Both the position numbers and the translations under genes were made by a program. Of a DNA stretch of 64,000 nt, positions 51,627 through 60,339 are shown piece by piece. The notes beneath the pieces were generated by a model. It was given only the letters and a program-made list of their open reading frames with translations. It was not told the origin of the DNA and searched no databases. Numbering within the stretch: position 1 is the stretch's first letter; every line of letters begins with the position of its first letter. The DNA comes from CAWHJB01 sp963698715 (GTDB taxonomy: Bacteria > Chloroflexota > Anaerolineae > Anaerolineales > UBA4823), in the NCBI GenBank assembly GCA_963698715.1, contig CAVORW010000001.1, forward strand, positions 372,001-436,000, given 5' to 3'.

Positions 51627-52117
51627 GCCGACCTATCATTTTTTTTAACATTTCATCTGCTCGCCCTGATGGTCCGAATATAATCTTGAAACCGGTCTAA
51701 AGCTTGTGTCCTCGAGTAGAAATTCCACCAGGCTCATGGGAGCAGGAAAACAGGGTTTAACTTCATGCTATAATTCCGAGGCCCGACTTCTGGACCAACC
51801 TGGTTGCATTCCAATAAACTTCCGATTTCTGCGAGCACGGTTCCGTTTGCCTGTATCCTGAAAAGGCCTGGTTCGGTCCCAGATTTTGTGCCTTGATGGT
51901 TGAGCTGTCCTGTAAAGATGCATAAACCGGGCCAATCTTGGCTGCGGTGGGAAAAATCGCTGATATTCCTGAAAAGTGCCCCTTGGGAGGCATAAGGCAT
52001 TCGTCGGGTTGGGCAATTAAAACCATTGCCCACCCGCACATTTGAGATCTTCCCGGCTATAAAGCGTAATAGCCACGATAATCGAAGGAAGAACCTTCTA
52101 GAGGAGGACGAATAACT
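51627..52117 (+). other. Gap upstream of the ABC transporter
   Basis: No gene is seen. The region holds a hairpin CGGGTTGGGCAAT (52005-52017) with ATTGCCCACCCG (52025-52036), one bulge, and a smaller one GGCTAT/ATAGCC at 52055-52074. The binding-protein gene follows with ribosome site GAGGAGGA. A TATAAT at about 51679 has no partner -35. I looked for a thiamine riboswitch and found no core motif. Confidence 0.4.
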
Positions 52118-53102
52118 ATGCAATTGCATATTCGGTTTTTTGTCAATTGTGTTTTGGCAGTCTTGTTAATATTCTTGTCCGCTGCCTGCGCCGCAGTGGA
52201 TACTCCCGCGCCAGAAGCACCCACGGAGCCAGTCACTCTTAAAATCGCCGTACTGCCGGTACTGGATGCTCTGCCCATGTATGTAGCCCAGCAAGCCGGC
52301 CTGTTTGAAGCGAATGGCGTTGTTGTCGAGTTCATCCCGGTACCGTCTGCCCCCGAACGAGACCAGGTGGTATCCTCCGGGCAGGCAGACGGTATGATTA
52401 ATGAGGCCGTCTCGACCCTGTTCTATAATCGCGAGCAAACTCGGCTGCAAATCGTGCGTTATGCCCGGACCGCAACTGCCGAAACTGCACTGTTCCGCAT
52501 CCTATCGCCGGTGAACAGCGGTATAACTGCGCCTGAGGGGCTAAAAGGTGTTGAGATCGGTGTATCGCAGGGGACGGTGATCGAATATCTGACCGACCGC
52601 CTGCTGGAGCAAGAAGGTTTTAGCGCAGATGAAATTAAAATCTGTGGCAGTTCCCAAGATAGACGTGCGGTTGGCTCTACTCGCCAGTGGAGAATTGAAG
52701 GCTGCCATGCTGCCAGAGCCGCTCTCCTCACTGGCCGAACTGCAAGGCGCGGTCGTTGTGCTGGATGACACCCGCCACCCCGAATTCAGTTTCAGCACGA
52801 TCTCGTTTCGGAAAGAAGTCATCGATGCTTACCCCGAAGCTGTGCGCGGTTTTCTGGCGGCTATCGAGCAGGCGACCAGCCAGATCAACGCCGATCCTAC
52901 CCGCTGGAGCGATTTGATGGCGGAGCAAAACCTGGTGCCGCCACCTTTGCGTGGGACATTTGAGGTGCCTCAGTTCCCGGTCGCGGGTGTGCCAACTGAG
53001 GCGCAATGGGCCGATGCTTTGGAATGGGCCAAAGCAAAAGGACTGATTGAATCGGATGTTTCGTATAATTCATCCATCAACCCCACATTCTTGCCGAAAT
53101 AG
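52118..53102 (+). pseudogene. ABC substrate-binding lipoprotein with frameshift
   Basis: The N-terminal part has a lipoprotein signal (FLSAACAAV) and an NMT1/THI5-like (SsuA/TauA-type) fold: VTLKIAVLPVLDALPMYVAQ, AGLFEANGVVVEF, SSGQADGMINE. The coding sense moves one frame at about 52636. The original frame reads ADEIKICGSS and then nonsense, whereas the next frame gives SVAVPKIDVRLALLASGELK and continues to 53102 with family-typical sequence. Removing one A from the AAAA run at about 52635-52638 restores a protein of about 327 residues. So the gene is split by one extra base, by mutation or base-call error. The ATPase and permease genes downstream are intact. Confidence 0.82.
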
Positions 53103-53138
53103 CGCCCTCGACCTGAGTTGAGTGGTCTTTTCGGCAAG
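53090..53138 (+). terminator. Stem spanning the binding-protein stop codon
   Basis: CTTGCCGAAA (53090-53099) pairs perfectly with TTTCGGCAAG (53129-53138) over 10 bp around a 29-base loop. It lies at the gene end and may reduce read-through into the ATPase gene, as often seen after binding-protein genes. Confidence 0.4.
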
Positions 53139-53243
53139 TCACTTAAGATAAGAAGAGACCGAACACTTCACATCCTTCTTTTGTATGCAAAGAATTTAGC
53201 GAGAAAACCACTAAGTATTTAGCGAAATAACCACAAAGGGATT

Positions 53244-54005
53244 ATGATCGAGCTCGATTCTGCCACCTACGCCTACGGACATGGGCAGCCAGTGTTCAGG
53301 GAGTTCACCTGGCGCGCCGAGCGGGGCGAAGCCTGGGCAGTGCTTGGTCCATCAGGCTGTGGAAAGACGACTCTGCTTTATTTGCTGGCAGGCCTGGTTT
53401 TCCCAAGCTCAGGGCGGGTGCTGGTAGATGGTCAGCCGCTTGTGCGTCCGCGACCTCAGACGGGTCTGATCCTGCAGGATTACGGTCTGCTGCCCTGGGC
53501 CACCGTCCGCCAGAATATTGAGCTTGGCCTGCGTTTGCGGGAATTTTATGGCCCGGACGGCAGGCATGCCCCGTCTGAAGCCCTGACTCCAATTAATGTC
53601 GATCCATGGTTGGTTCGTTTAGGACTGGAAGGCCTCCAGAATAAATATCCGGGCAAGATCTCGGGCGGGCAGCGCCAGCGCACCGCTGTGGCCCGCACCC
53701 TGGCATTGCACCCCGATCTCTTATTAATGGATGAGCCGTTTTCATCTTTGGATGCACCGACTCGCGAGAACTTACAGGAATTGATGCTCGAACTGTGGAA
53801 TGAGCATCGACTAACGATGGTAATCGTTACCCACGCGATTGAAGAGGCCGCAATTCTGGGGCAGAAGATCCTGGTCTTGGGCCAGCCGCCCAACCGCACC
53901 CCCAGGATTATTGAAAATCCCGCCTCGCTTGAACCGGGGTTCCGTGAATTTAGCGCCTATCTGGCGCTTTGCCGGCAGTTGCGCGGCTTGATGGAGGGGC
54001 TATGA
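53244..54005 (+). CDS. ABC transporter ATPase, NitT/TauT type
   Basis: The 253-residue protein has Walker A GPSGCGKTT, Q loop LILQDYGLLPW, signature SGGQRQRTAVAR, Walker B LLLMDEPFSSLD and H-loop VTHAIEEA. The sequence resembles SsuB/TauB-type ATPases. By family knowledge it powers uptake of a small substrate such as sulfonate, nitrate or a pyrimidine precursor; which one is unknown. Its stop overlaps the permease start (ATGA). Confidence 0.95.
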   Translation: MIELDSATYAYGHGQPVFREFTWRAERGEAWAVLGPSGCGKTTLLYLLAGLVFPSSGRVLVDGQPLVRPRPQTGLILQDYGLLPWATVRQNIELGLRLREFYGPDGRHAPSEALTPINVDPWLVRLGLEGLQNKYPGKISGGQRQRTAVARTLALHPDLLLMDEPFSSLDAPTRENLQELMLELWNEHRLTMVIVTHAIEEAAILGQKILVLGQPPNRTPRIIENPASLEPGFREFSAYLALCRQLRGLMEGL

Positions 54006-54745
54006 AACGCCGCGACTTGATCTTGGCTGTTTTCGCACTCCTTTTACTCTGGCAGCTGGCAGCTGTCCTGGTATCCGAGCCGCTCCTACCATCCCCGCTT
54101 CGGGTCGCGGATAAATTCATTATTGAAATCCGGCGCGGCACCCTGGTGGGGCATTTCCTGGTCAGCTTGTGGCGGGTGGTCGCCAGCACCATCCTGGCGA
54201 TCCTGCTGGCTGCCCCGGCTGGGCTGATTCTAGGCCAGTCTAAGACTCTGAATGGGCTTTTTGCGCCGGTCATCTACCTGCTTTATCCAATCCCAAAGGT
54301 AGTTCTTGTTCCCATCATCCTACTGCTGTTTGGGCTGGGAGACTTCCCAAAAATCTTGATTATATTTTTGATCTTATTTTTCCAGATCCTGGTGCTCGTG
54401 CGAGATCAGGCTCTGGCTATCCGGCCAGAGTTGATCCAAAGTGTGCGCAGCCTGGGAGCTGGTCGTAGGGCGCTGTTCAGATTTGTGTATCTGCCAGCCA
54501 GCCTGCCAGCGATATTGACTGCCCTGCGCCAATCTGTGGGCACCGCGGTCGCGGTTTTATATATCGCCGAACTTTTTGCCACCCAGCAAGGCCTGGGGTA
54601 TTATATTTATTTCACTGGAAGCACACTGTTCGATTACCCAGGCATGTATGCCGGGATCGTCGCCTTGAGCCTGATGGGGTTGGGATTGTATTTCAGCGTG
54701 GATTGGTTGGAGCGCAAGCTGTGTCCCTGGCAGTCTGCCAGTTAA
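54002..54745 (+). CDS. ABC transporter permease, NitT/TauT type
   Basis: The protein (247 residues) has six membrane helices and the permease EAA loop region (VRSLGAGRRALFRFVYLPAS). I use ATG 54002, which overlaps the ATPase stop; the frame extends to 53969 without support. It completes an ABC importer with the upstream ATPase and the frameshifted binding protein. Its stop overlaps that of menA on the other strand in the palindrome AGTTAACT. Confidence 0.93.
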   Translation: MKRRDLILAVFALLLLWQLAAVLVSEPLLPSPLRVADKFIIEIRRGTLVGHFLVSLWRVVASTILAILLAAPAGLILGQSKTLNGLFAPVIYLLYPIPKVVLVPIILLLFGLGDFPKILIIFLILFFQILVLVRDQALAIRPELIQSVRSLGAGRRALFRFVYLPASLPAILTALRQSVGTAVAVLYIAELFATQQGLGYYIYFTGSTLFDYPGMYAGIVALSLMGLGLYFSVDWLERKLCPWQSAS

Positions 54746-55674
54746 CTGGCTGCAAAAAGGTTGATGAGCAGTCCCAGAGCGTAGAATATGGCATAGATCA
54801 GGGCCAGCTGGCCTGTTCCAGCCAGGGCTTTGTTCAAACCGCGCCCTTTAACGGTATAGATCTCCCGTACCAGCCTGACCGCCCAGGGCAGAGAAATCCA
54901 GCTCAGGATAATCCAGGCTGGGGCGAGATTGAGGATCCACAGCAGCAAGGGGGTCAAATAAGCGCCTGTCAGGCAGGCCAGGTATTCAACTCGGGTGCCG
55001 CTCTCGCCCAATCTGACTGCCAGGGTATTTTTTCCGGAGGCACGGTCGGTTTCCAGGTCCCGCAAATTATTGACAACCAGGATAGCAGTGATCAGCAGGC
55101 CCAGCGGAACCCCGGTCCAGACAGCCAGGGTGCTCAGGCTGCCAGCCTGTACATAATAAGTTCCGCTTACCGCGACCAGTCCAAAAAAAATAAAAACGAA
55201 TAAATCTCCCAGCCCATGATAACCGAGCGGGAACGGTCCGCCGGTGTAAGCAATGGCTGCTGCGATCGCAGCCAGACCAATCAGGATCACAGGCCAGCCG
55301 GCTATCAAGGCCAGGTATGCCCCCAGGACAGCCGCCAGGCCAAAAGTCAGCCACATACCGGTTAGTACCTGCCGGGGGGTGAGCAATCCCGCCTGGGTGA
55401 CTCGCAACGGCCCAAGCCGTTTTGCATTATCTGCGCCCTTATGGAAGTCAAAGACATCGTTGGCGAAATTGGCCCCGATTTGTAAAAGCAGCGCCGCCAG
55501 CAGGGCAGCCAAAGCTGGGCCAAACCAGAATTGTTGATCTAAAACGGCCACCGCTGTGCCGGCTATCACAGGCGCCGCTGCTGCTGGCAGGGTCTTCAAG
55601 CGGGCTGCCAGGATCCAGACCTGGATGTTTGTAAGTCCGTTGGGTTGGTTGGATGTTAGCTGTGCCAAACTCAC
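54742..55674 (-). CDS. menA: 1,4-dihydroxy-2-naphthoate prenyltransferase
   Basis: The 310-residue protein is a UbiA-family prenyltransferase with about nine membrane helices. The first aspartate motif is NFANDVFDFHKGADN and the second is NNLRDLETDRASGK. It has the MenA-type N-terminus (ILAARLKTLPAAAAPVIAGT). By family knowledge it attaches a polyprenyl chain to 1,4-dihydroxy-2-naphthoate, giving demethylmenaquinone. It starts with GTG at 55674. This fits the menaquinol-oxidising complex encoded at 33-37 kb. Confidence 0.95.
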   Translation of the reverse strand: MSLAQLTSNQPNGLTNIQVWILAARLKTLPAAAAPVIAGTAVAVLDQQFWFGPALAALLAALLLQIGANFANDVFDFHKGADNAKRLGPLRVTQAGLLTPRQVLTGMWLTFGLAAVLGAYLALIAGWPVILIGLAAIAAAIAYTGGPFPLGYHGLGDLFVFIFFGLVAVSGTYYVQAGSLSTLAVWTGVPLGLLITAILVVNNLRDLETDRASGKNTLAVRLGESGTRVEYLACLTGAYLTPLLLWILNLAPAWIILSWISLPWAVRLVREIYTVKGRGLNKALAGTGQLALIYAIFYALGLLINLFAAS

Positions 55675-55906
55675 CTCGCTAGAAAGGTTTGGGACAAAGG
55701 CTGGATCATTGGGTAGCAGCCCCCCTTTTGCCAGGCGATAAAACCTGGGATGGGGCAGGGGACGGGCCGGGCAGAAGTATCATGGTCAGCTGTTGGGCAT
55801 GCAATGGCTCAAGTATACTAAATAATCGCTGACCCCATCATTTCTCACTGTGACGGCTGGGGTCGATACGAAATGGGCAAATGCAATTGCCCCTGCCTCT
55901 GCAACC

Positions 55907-57326
55907 GGGTGCACCCATATGTTGTAGAATCAGACAGCCAAGGGCAGAAGGGCAAGGCTGTCGAAAGCCGCTCCATCAGAGAGCCAGGCCGCCCGTGCTT
56001 TGGCGGTTGCGATGGCACCTGCGAGCGTCCAACGGGCACCAGAAATCTTGAGCCGAGCGGTAGCAATCTGTTTGCAAGCACTCTCAACCGTGCCGCTGCT
56101 AATCCAATACCCCTGAGCTCGGAACTGAGCGTAATTCATTCGGTGTTGGTTATTGGAGTAATAAGTGACCGCACGCTGCGCCGCCTCTCCGGCTGTTTTA
56201 TGTCGGCCATAGTGCTGACAGGCTGCGATCACTTTTTGAACCTGGCCTTGCCATAGCCAGTTTGTGACTTGCTCCAGCCACTCCTGGCGGGCGGTTGCTT
56301 GAGAGAAAACAGCATCTGCGATCGGTGTGAGATATTCACAGGCATGGTACCAATCGACGATCTGGATCGCATCGGGGAAGTAATGGGAAATCAGTTTCCA
56401 GATCCAAACGGCGCCGTCACAAACGAAGACAAGTTCCTGCGCCTTGTCGGCTAAACGTCTCACCCCAGTGGCCCATAACAGCTGCCCGAATTCTTCGGCA
56501 GGCGCAATCGCACTATGATAGCTGATCGCTTGGGCTTTCGGATCGGCTTGCCCATACACTTCCGCCACCTGATACCAACTCAAGGTCTTTAACTCCCGCC
56601 ATTGCTGCCCGACCGGCACCTGGGCGCCATCTAGCGAACCATATAAGCGCTTTGGCACTGCGCTAATCGCTCTTTCCCGCTCTTGCAGCCAAGCTTCATC
56701 CTGGCTCTGACGGACCCACTCTGCCTCCCGCTGGGCTTGTTTCTGCCCGATCTGTTGGGTTTGCTTGCGGATGGTATTGTCGCTGACTTCGACCAATAAA
56801 AATTCTCGGATCTTGCGTTGGGCTCGTTCAAAAGCAATATCCACGCCAGCTATGGCCAGCAGTTTGCCCATCACCAGGCTGACTTCTCCCGGATGTAAGC
56901 CCCACAGCTGATCCAGCCGGTAGTACTTCCGCCCACAGGCTGCACAGCCATAATATGAGCGATGGTAGTTAACCCAACCAAACACGCTCAGGATTTGCGC
57001 CTTCCGCTTTGAGATCCGCGGCGCCTGTGCCCCGCAGGCACAGCCTACTCGCCGTCCCTGTTTCTCATCTTCCCTTTCCAACACTTTCCCATATGTCTGC
57101 TGTCCCACTTGTTGCAGCAGCGCTCGGATCCCATTTTCAAGTTCCACCTGGTTTTGAATTTCTCCGGCTTCGATCAGCCGGCTAATTTCGTCTGCCAATA
57201 GACCCGTTATCTCGTCCTTTGCTCTTGTGCTAAAATCCATCTGGGAACCTCTTTCTGTGATTGTTGTTTTGGATAACCTAATCATAGCCTAGAGGTTCCT
57301 TTTTCTACAACATTTTAGTGCTCCCC
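55907..57326 (-). mobile_element. ISKra4-like insertion sequence with 8-bp target repeat
   Basis: The element spans about 1420 bases. The same eight bases CTGCAACC flank it directly at 55899-55906 and 57327-57334. Its ends are imperfect inverted repeats that share GGG-GCAC and then ATGTTGTAGAA (left 55907-55929; right, on the minus strand, from 57326 down). One transposase gene fills it. The intact target repeat and open reading frame suggest a recent, possibly active insertion, upstream of the L,D-transpeptidase promoter. Confidence 0.85.
55930..57240 (-). CDS. ISKra4-family transposase
   Basis: The protein (436 residues) resembles ISKra4-family transposases. An N-terminal region with zinc-type cysteines (CACGAQAPR, YYGCAACGRKYYRLD) is followed by a catalytic region with GSLDGAQVPV, FVCDGAVWIWKLI and DWYHACEYL, and the end ISSGTVESACKQIATARLK. 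Family transposases use a DDE triad; aspartates in these motifs and a glutamate near the end fit. ATG 57240 (ribosome site AGAGGT) is chosen over the extended frame to 57285. No frameshift is present. Confidence 0.9.
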   Translation of the reverse strand: MDFSTRAKDEITGLLADEISRLIEAGEIQNQVELENGIRALLQQVGQQTYGKVLEREDEKQGRRVGCACGAQAPRISKRKAQILSVFGWVNYHRSYYGCAACGRKYYRLDQLWGLHPGEVSLVMGKLLAIAGVDIAFERAQRKIREFLLVEVSDNTIRKQTQQIGQKQAQREAEWVRQSQDEAWLQERERAISAVPKRLYGSLDGAQVPVGQQWRELKTLSWYQVAEVYGQADPKAQAISYHSAIAPAEEFGQLLWATGVRRLADKAQELVFVCDGAVWIWKLISHYFPDAIQIVDWYHACEYLTPIADAVFSQATARQEWLEQVTNWLWQGQVQKVIAACQHYGRHKTAGEAAQRAVTYYSNNQHRMNYAQFRAQGYWISSGTVESACKQIATARLKISGARWTLAGAIATAKARAAWLSDGAAFDSLALLPLAV

Positions 57327-57361
57327 CTGCAACCTGTCTCACGCTGGCAGTGCTCTCACTC

Positions 57362-57370
57362 TGGTATAAT
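57362..57370 (+). promoter_or_regulatory. Extended -10 promoter of L,D-transpeptidase gene
   Basis: TGGTATAAT (57362-57370) is an extended -10 element 36 bases after the right end of the insertion sequence. The predicted leader is about 155 bases. Confidence 0.55.
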
Positions 57371-57530
57371 GCGATTCGATAACATGGTTCTTGTAGCCAA
57401 AAAAACAAACTCATTGGTTGGAGGGCTGCCTTGCAATAAGGCAGATTTTCCTTCCTCCGGGTGGACTATGTCCATGATCGCTCTCTGGGACTTTTCACCG
57501 AAAATCCTGAAGAGCCAGTTGGAGTTCTGA

Positions 57531-58709
57531 ATGAAACGTATTGGTTTAATTGTATTCTTCTTTATTGTTGTGTCGCTATTTTCATCCCAAACCGGTCAGG
57601 CTGCGGATGTCTCGAGCCCGAGTGGGGCGCGAGCGCTCTGCCTGCCGGGTGTTTATCTCCAAGATCCAGGTGATTGCGCCCCGATCGGCCCGTCTGCCTA
57701 CTTGCTGCAGATGGCTCAAAAGGGCATCGTCTTGCCGCTCTCGCCATTGCCGGCTGCTACTCCCGATTTCGCTTATACCTACGTAGACACTCGTTATGGC
57801 TTGGTTCGAACAAATAATGCTCCAATCTACGGTTCGATTGAAGATGCTCTGAAAGGCAATAAAAAGAACGCAATCCGGCGGATCGACTTGCCGTTTAGTT
57901 ACATTTCTTATAGCGAAGAAGCCTACGTGGATGGCAAACGCTTCTACATGGTTGACCCCGGTGCCTGGATGACTGCCAACGATGTTTCCCGGATTGGTTC
58001 AGTCCCCCTGTTTCAGGGCCAGCGGTTCTTTAAAACGCCGGATAATCAGTTCGGATGGGTGTTGACTTATCTGGCTGCAGCCCCGGTTGAGAGCAAGCGT
58101 ACGCCGGGTAATGAACTGGACGATCGGACCGGCCATTTCTTCAATAATTATGAAGTCGTTCAGGTTTTTGATGTTCAGCAGGTGGACGGGGAGGATTGGT
58201 ACCTGGTCGGGCCGGATGAATGGCTGCCCCATAAAGTGGTCGCCCGGGTTCTCCCCAATACCACTCCACCGCAGGGCGTAACCGGCGACCGCTGGATTGA
58301 AGTGAATTTATATGAGCAAACCCTGGCTGTATACGATCGCAAGCAGTTGGTCTTTGCCACCTTGATCGCCAGCGGATTAGATCCATTCTGGACGCGTCCC
58401 GGTTTATTCCAGATCTTCCAAAAATTGGATAGCACCCCGATGCGCGGTTCTTTCGAAATAGACCGCTCGGATGCCTACTACCTGGAAGATGTACCCTGGA
58501 CAATGTATTTCGATGAAGCCCGAGCTCTACATGGCGCTTATTGGCGGGCGAATCTTGGCTTTCCCCAGTCTCATGGCTGTGTCAACCTCTCTGTTGGAGA
58601 TTCGCACTGGTTGTATGAATGGGCAAACAATGGCGATTGGGTATACGTCTGGGATCCATCCGGCAAAACCCCGGTAGATTCCAGCCAATACACTGCCGGT
58701 GGAGCCTGA
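57531..58709 (+). CDS. Exported L,D-transpeptidase (YkuD)
   Basis: The 392-residue protein has a signal peptide (IVFFFIVVSLFSSQTGQA) and a cysteine-containing N-terminal region. The YkuD domain is at about residues 255-385 (WIEVNLYEQTLAVYDRKQLV, MYFDEARALHGAYW, then the active site SHGCVNLSVGD). By family knowledge it forms 3-3 peptidoglycan cross-links or anchors proteins to the wall. Ribosome site GGAG supports the ATG. A protease gene follows 15 bases later. Confidence 0.93.
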   Translation: MKRIGLIVFFFIVVSLFSSQTGQAADVSSPSGARALCLPGVYLQDPGDCAPIGPSAYLLQMAQKGIVLPLSPLPAATPDFAYTYVDTRYGLVRTNNAPIYGSIEDALKGNKKNAIRRIDLPFSYISYSEEAYVDGKRFYMVDPGAWMTANDVSRIGSVPLFQGQRFFKTPDNQFGWVLTYLAAAPVESKRTPGNELDDRTGHFFNNYEVVQVFDVQQVDGEDWYLVGPDEWLPHKVVARVLPNTTPPQGVTGDRWIEVNLYEQTLAVYDRKQLVFATLIASGLDPFWTRPGLFQIFQKLDSTPMRGSFEIDRSDAYYLEDVPWTMYFDEARALHGAYWRANLGFPQSHGCVNLSVGDSHWLYEWANNGDWVYVWDPSGKTPVDSSQYTAGGA

Positions 58710-58724
58710 TCTAGTTGGACTGGC

Positions 58725-60158
58725 ATGTCTATCCGAGTCCGATTCTTCTTGCTGACATTGCTGATTGGCTCGGTTGCCTGCCAGGCTCTAAACCTGGCCC
58801 GTCAGCCGCGTCTGCCAGCAGCCAGCCCGCCTACTGTCCAGACCCTGCTGCCCCCCAGCTCGGCAACCATTCCTACACCTAAAACCAGCCCTTCTCCAAC
58901 CACCGCCCCCCCCGCATCTACACCCACCCAACAACCCACCTTTACGCCAGCGCCAACCGCAACACCGTTTCCTTCGGCGACTGCGGTTCAAACTGCCACA
59001 GCACGACCTGATCCATCTGTTCTGCAGCGTCAGGTATTCGAGGAACTCTGGCAGATTGTCAAAGATGAGTATTTGTACCGGGATTTTAACGGCCTTGACT
59101 GGGACTCTGTTTATGATGAATACAGCGCCCAGATCGAGGCTGGAACGACGGACGAGAGTTTTTATCTCGCCATGGTTGAGATGATTGACAGGCTGGGGGA
59201 TGAACATTCAGTTTACCTGGATCCATCCGAAACTCTGGCAGAAGCAGCTGAATACGAAGGCAATTATGACTATGCTGGGATCGGCCTCCTGAATGTTGCC
59301 GTGCCAGAACGCGGCCGGCTGGTCGTCATCCTGGTTTTCCCAGACGGCCCTGCTGGGAGAGCGGGGATAAAAGCCCACGACAGCATCTTAGCAATCGATG
59401 GCGAGCCGGTCCTGGATGAAGATGGTTTTCGGACTCAATCGCTGCGCGGCCCAATTGGTTCTCGTCTGACATTAACCATCGCGACTCCCGGCCAGGAACC
59501 GCGCGATGTGATCCTGACACGCGAACAGATAACCGGCTCTCTGCCGGTTCCCCATGATATTTTTGAATCAGCCGGTGGCAAGCGGATTGGTTATTTCATG
59601 CTGGTCTCATTCAGCGATCGGACCATCGCCGGACAGGTCGAAAATATCCTTACAGAATGGGCAGCTGCAGGCGCTTTGGATGGTCTCATCATAGATAATC
59701 GCCAGAACTCTGGTGGGGCAGACACAGTCGTGCGGGGCGTCCTGGCGAATTTCACCCGTGGTACAGTCGGCTATTTCGTCAATCGCAGTGGTGAGAGGGC
59801 TTTCAATATCATCGGCCAGAATATTAACGGATCTCAGGACGTGCCCCTGGTGGTCCTGGTGGGCAAAGATACAGTCAGTTTTGGCGAAATATTTGCTGGC
59901 ATTCTGCAAGATTTGGAACGGGCAACCATTATCGGTCAGACCACTCAAGGCAATGTTGAGACGCTTTATGTATACAATTTTGCGGATGGCTCCAGCGCCT
60001 GGATCGCTCACGACACATTTCAGGCCTTAAATGATCCAGGTCGGGATTGGGAAGCAAGTGGGATCGTGCCCGACCAGATCGTTCTATCCAATTGGGACGA
60101 AGTCACCCTCGAGAGTGATCCGGTCATTCAGGCTGCCCTGGATCATTTCGACCAGTGA
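58725..60158 (+). CDS. S41-family peptidase lipoprotein with PDZ domain
   Basis: The 477-residue protein starts with a lipoprotein signal (LLIGSVACQA) and a Pro/Thr/Ser-rich linker to about residue 95. An N-terminal S41 helical region follows (YLYRDFNGLDWDSVYDEYSA). A PDZ domain lies at about residues 180-260 (VFPDGPAGRAGIKAHDSILA). The protease core contains serine S385 in KDTVSFGEIFAG. The lysine of the CtpA-type Ser-Lys dyad (GEKTFG) is absent: this protein reads GQTTQG. It may use a different catalytic arrangement, as in S41B/tricorn-like enzymes, or be inactive. It follows the L,D-transpeptidase by 15 bases, so both may work in envelope maintenance. Confidence 0.9.
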   Translation: MSIRVRFFLLTLLIGSVACQALNLARQPRLPAASPPTVQTLLPPSSATIPTPKTSPSPTTAPPASTPTQQPTFTPAPTATPFPSATAVQTATARPDPSVLQRQVFEELWQIVKDEYLYRDFNGLDWDSVYDEYSAQIEAGTTDESFYLAMVEMIDRLGDEHSVYLDPSETLAEAAEYEGNYDYAGIGLLNVAVPERGRLVVILVFPDGPAGRAGIKAHDSILAIDGEPVLDEDGFRTQSLRGPIGSRLTLTIATPGQEPRDVILTREQITGSLPVPHDIFESAGGKRIGYFMLVSFSDRTIAGQVENILTEWAAAGALDGLIIDNRQNSGGADTVVRGVLANFTRGTVGYFVNRSGERAFNIIGQNINGSQDVPLVVLVGKDTVSFGEIFAGILQDLERATIIGQTTQGNVETLYVYNFADGSSAWIAHDTFQALNDPGRDWEASGIVPDQIVLSNWDEVTLESDPVIQAALDHFDQ

Positions 60159-60339
60159 GTGTTCATGGTAAACTTTAATCCATTCAAGCATGCCAATCAA
60201 TGCCATCTTCGAATAAATTGTTAATCCTGCTGAGAGTGCATCCGTAGCTCGCTCTCCGACCGACCGGCTCACTCCGGCTGATATCGGTCTACGGTATTAA
60301 CCTGAGATGGCATCCATCGATATTCCAAGGGAGAAGAAC

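Noticed and set aside
51627..52117. Possible thiamine riboswitch before the THI5-like binding protein
   Set aside because: I could not find the CTGAGA core or the second conserved arm; only two plain hairpins are present.
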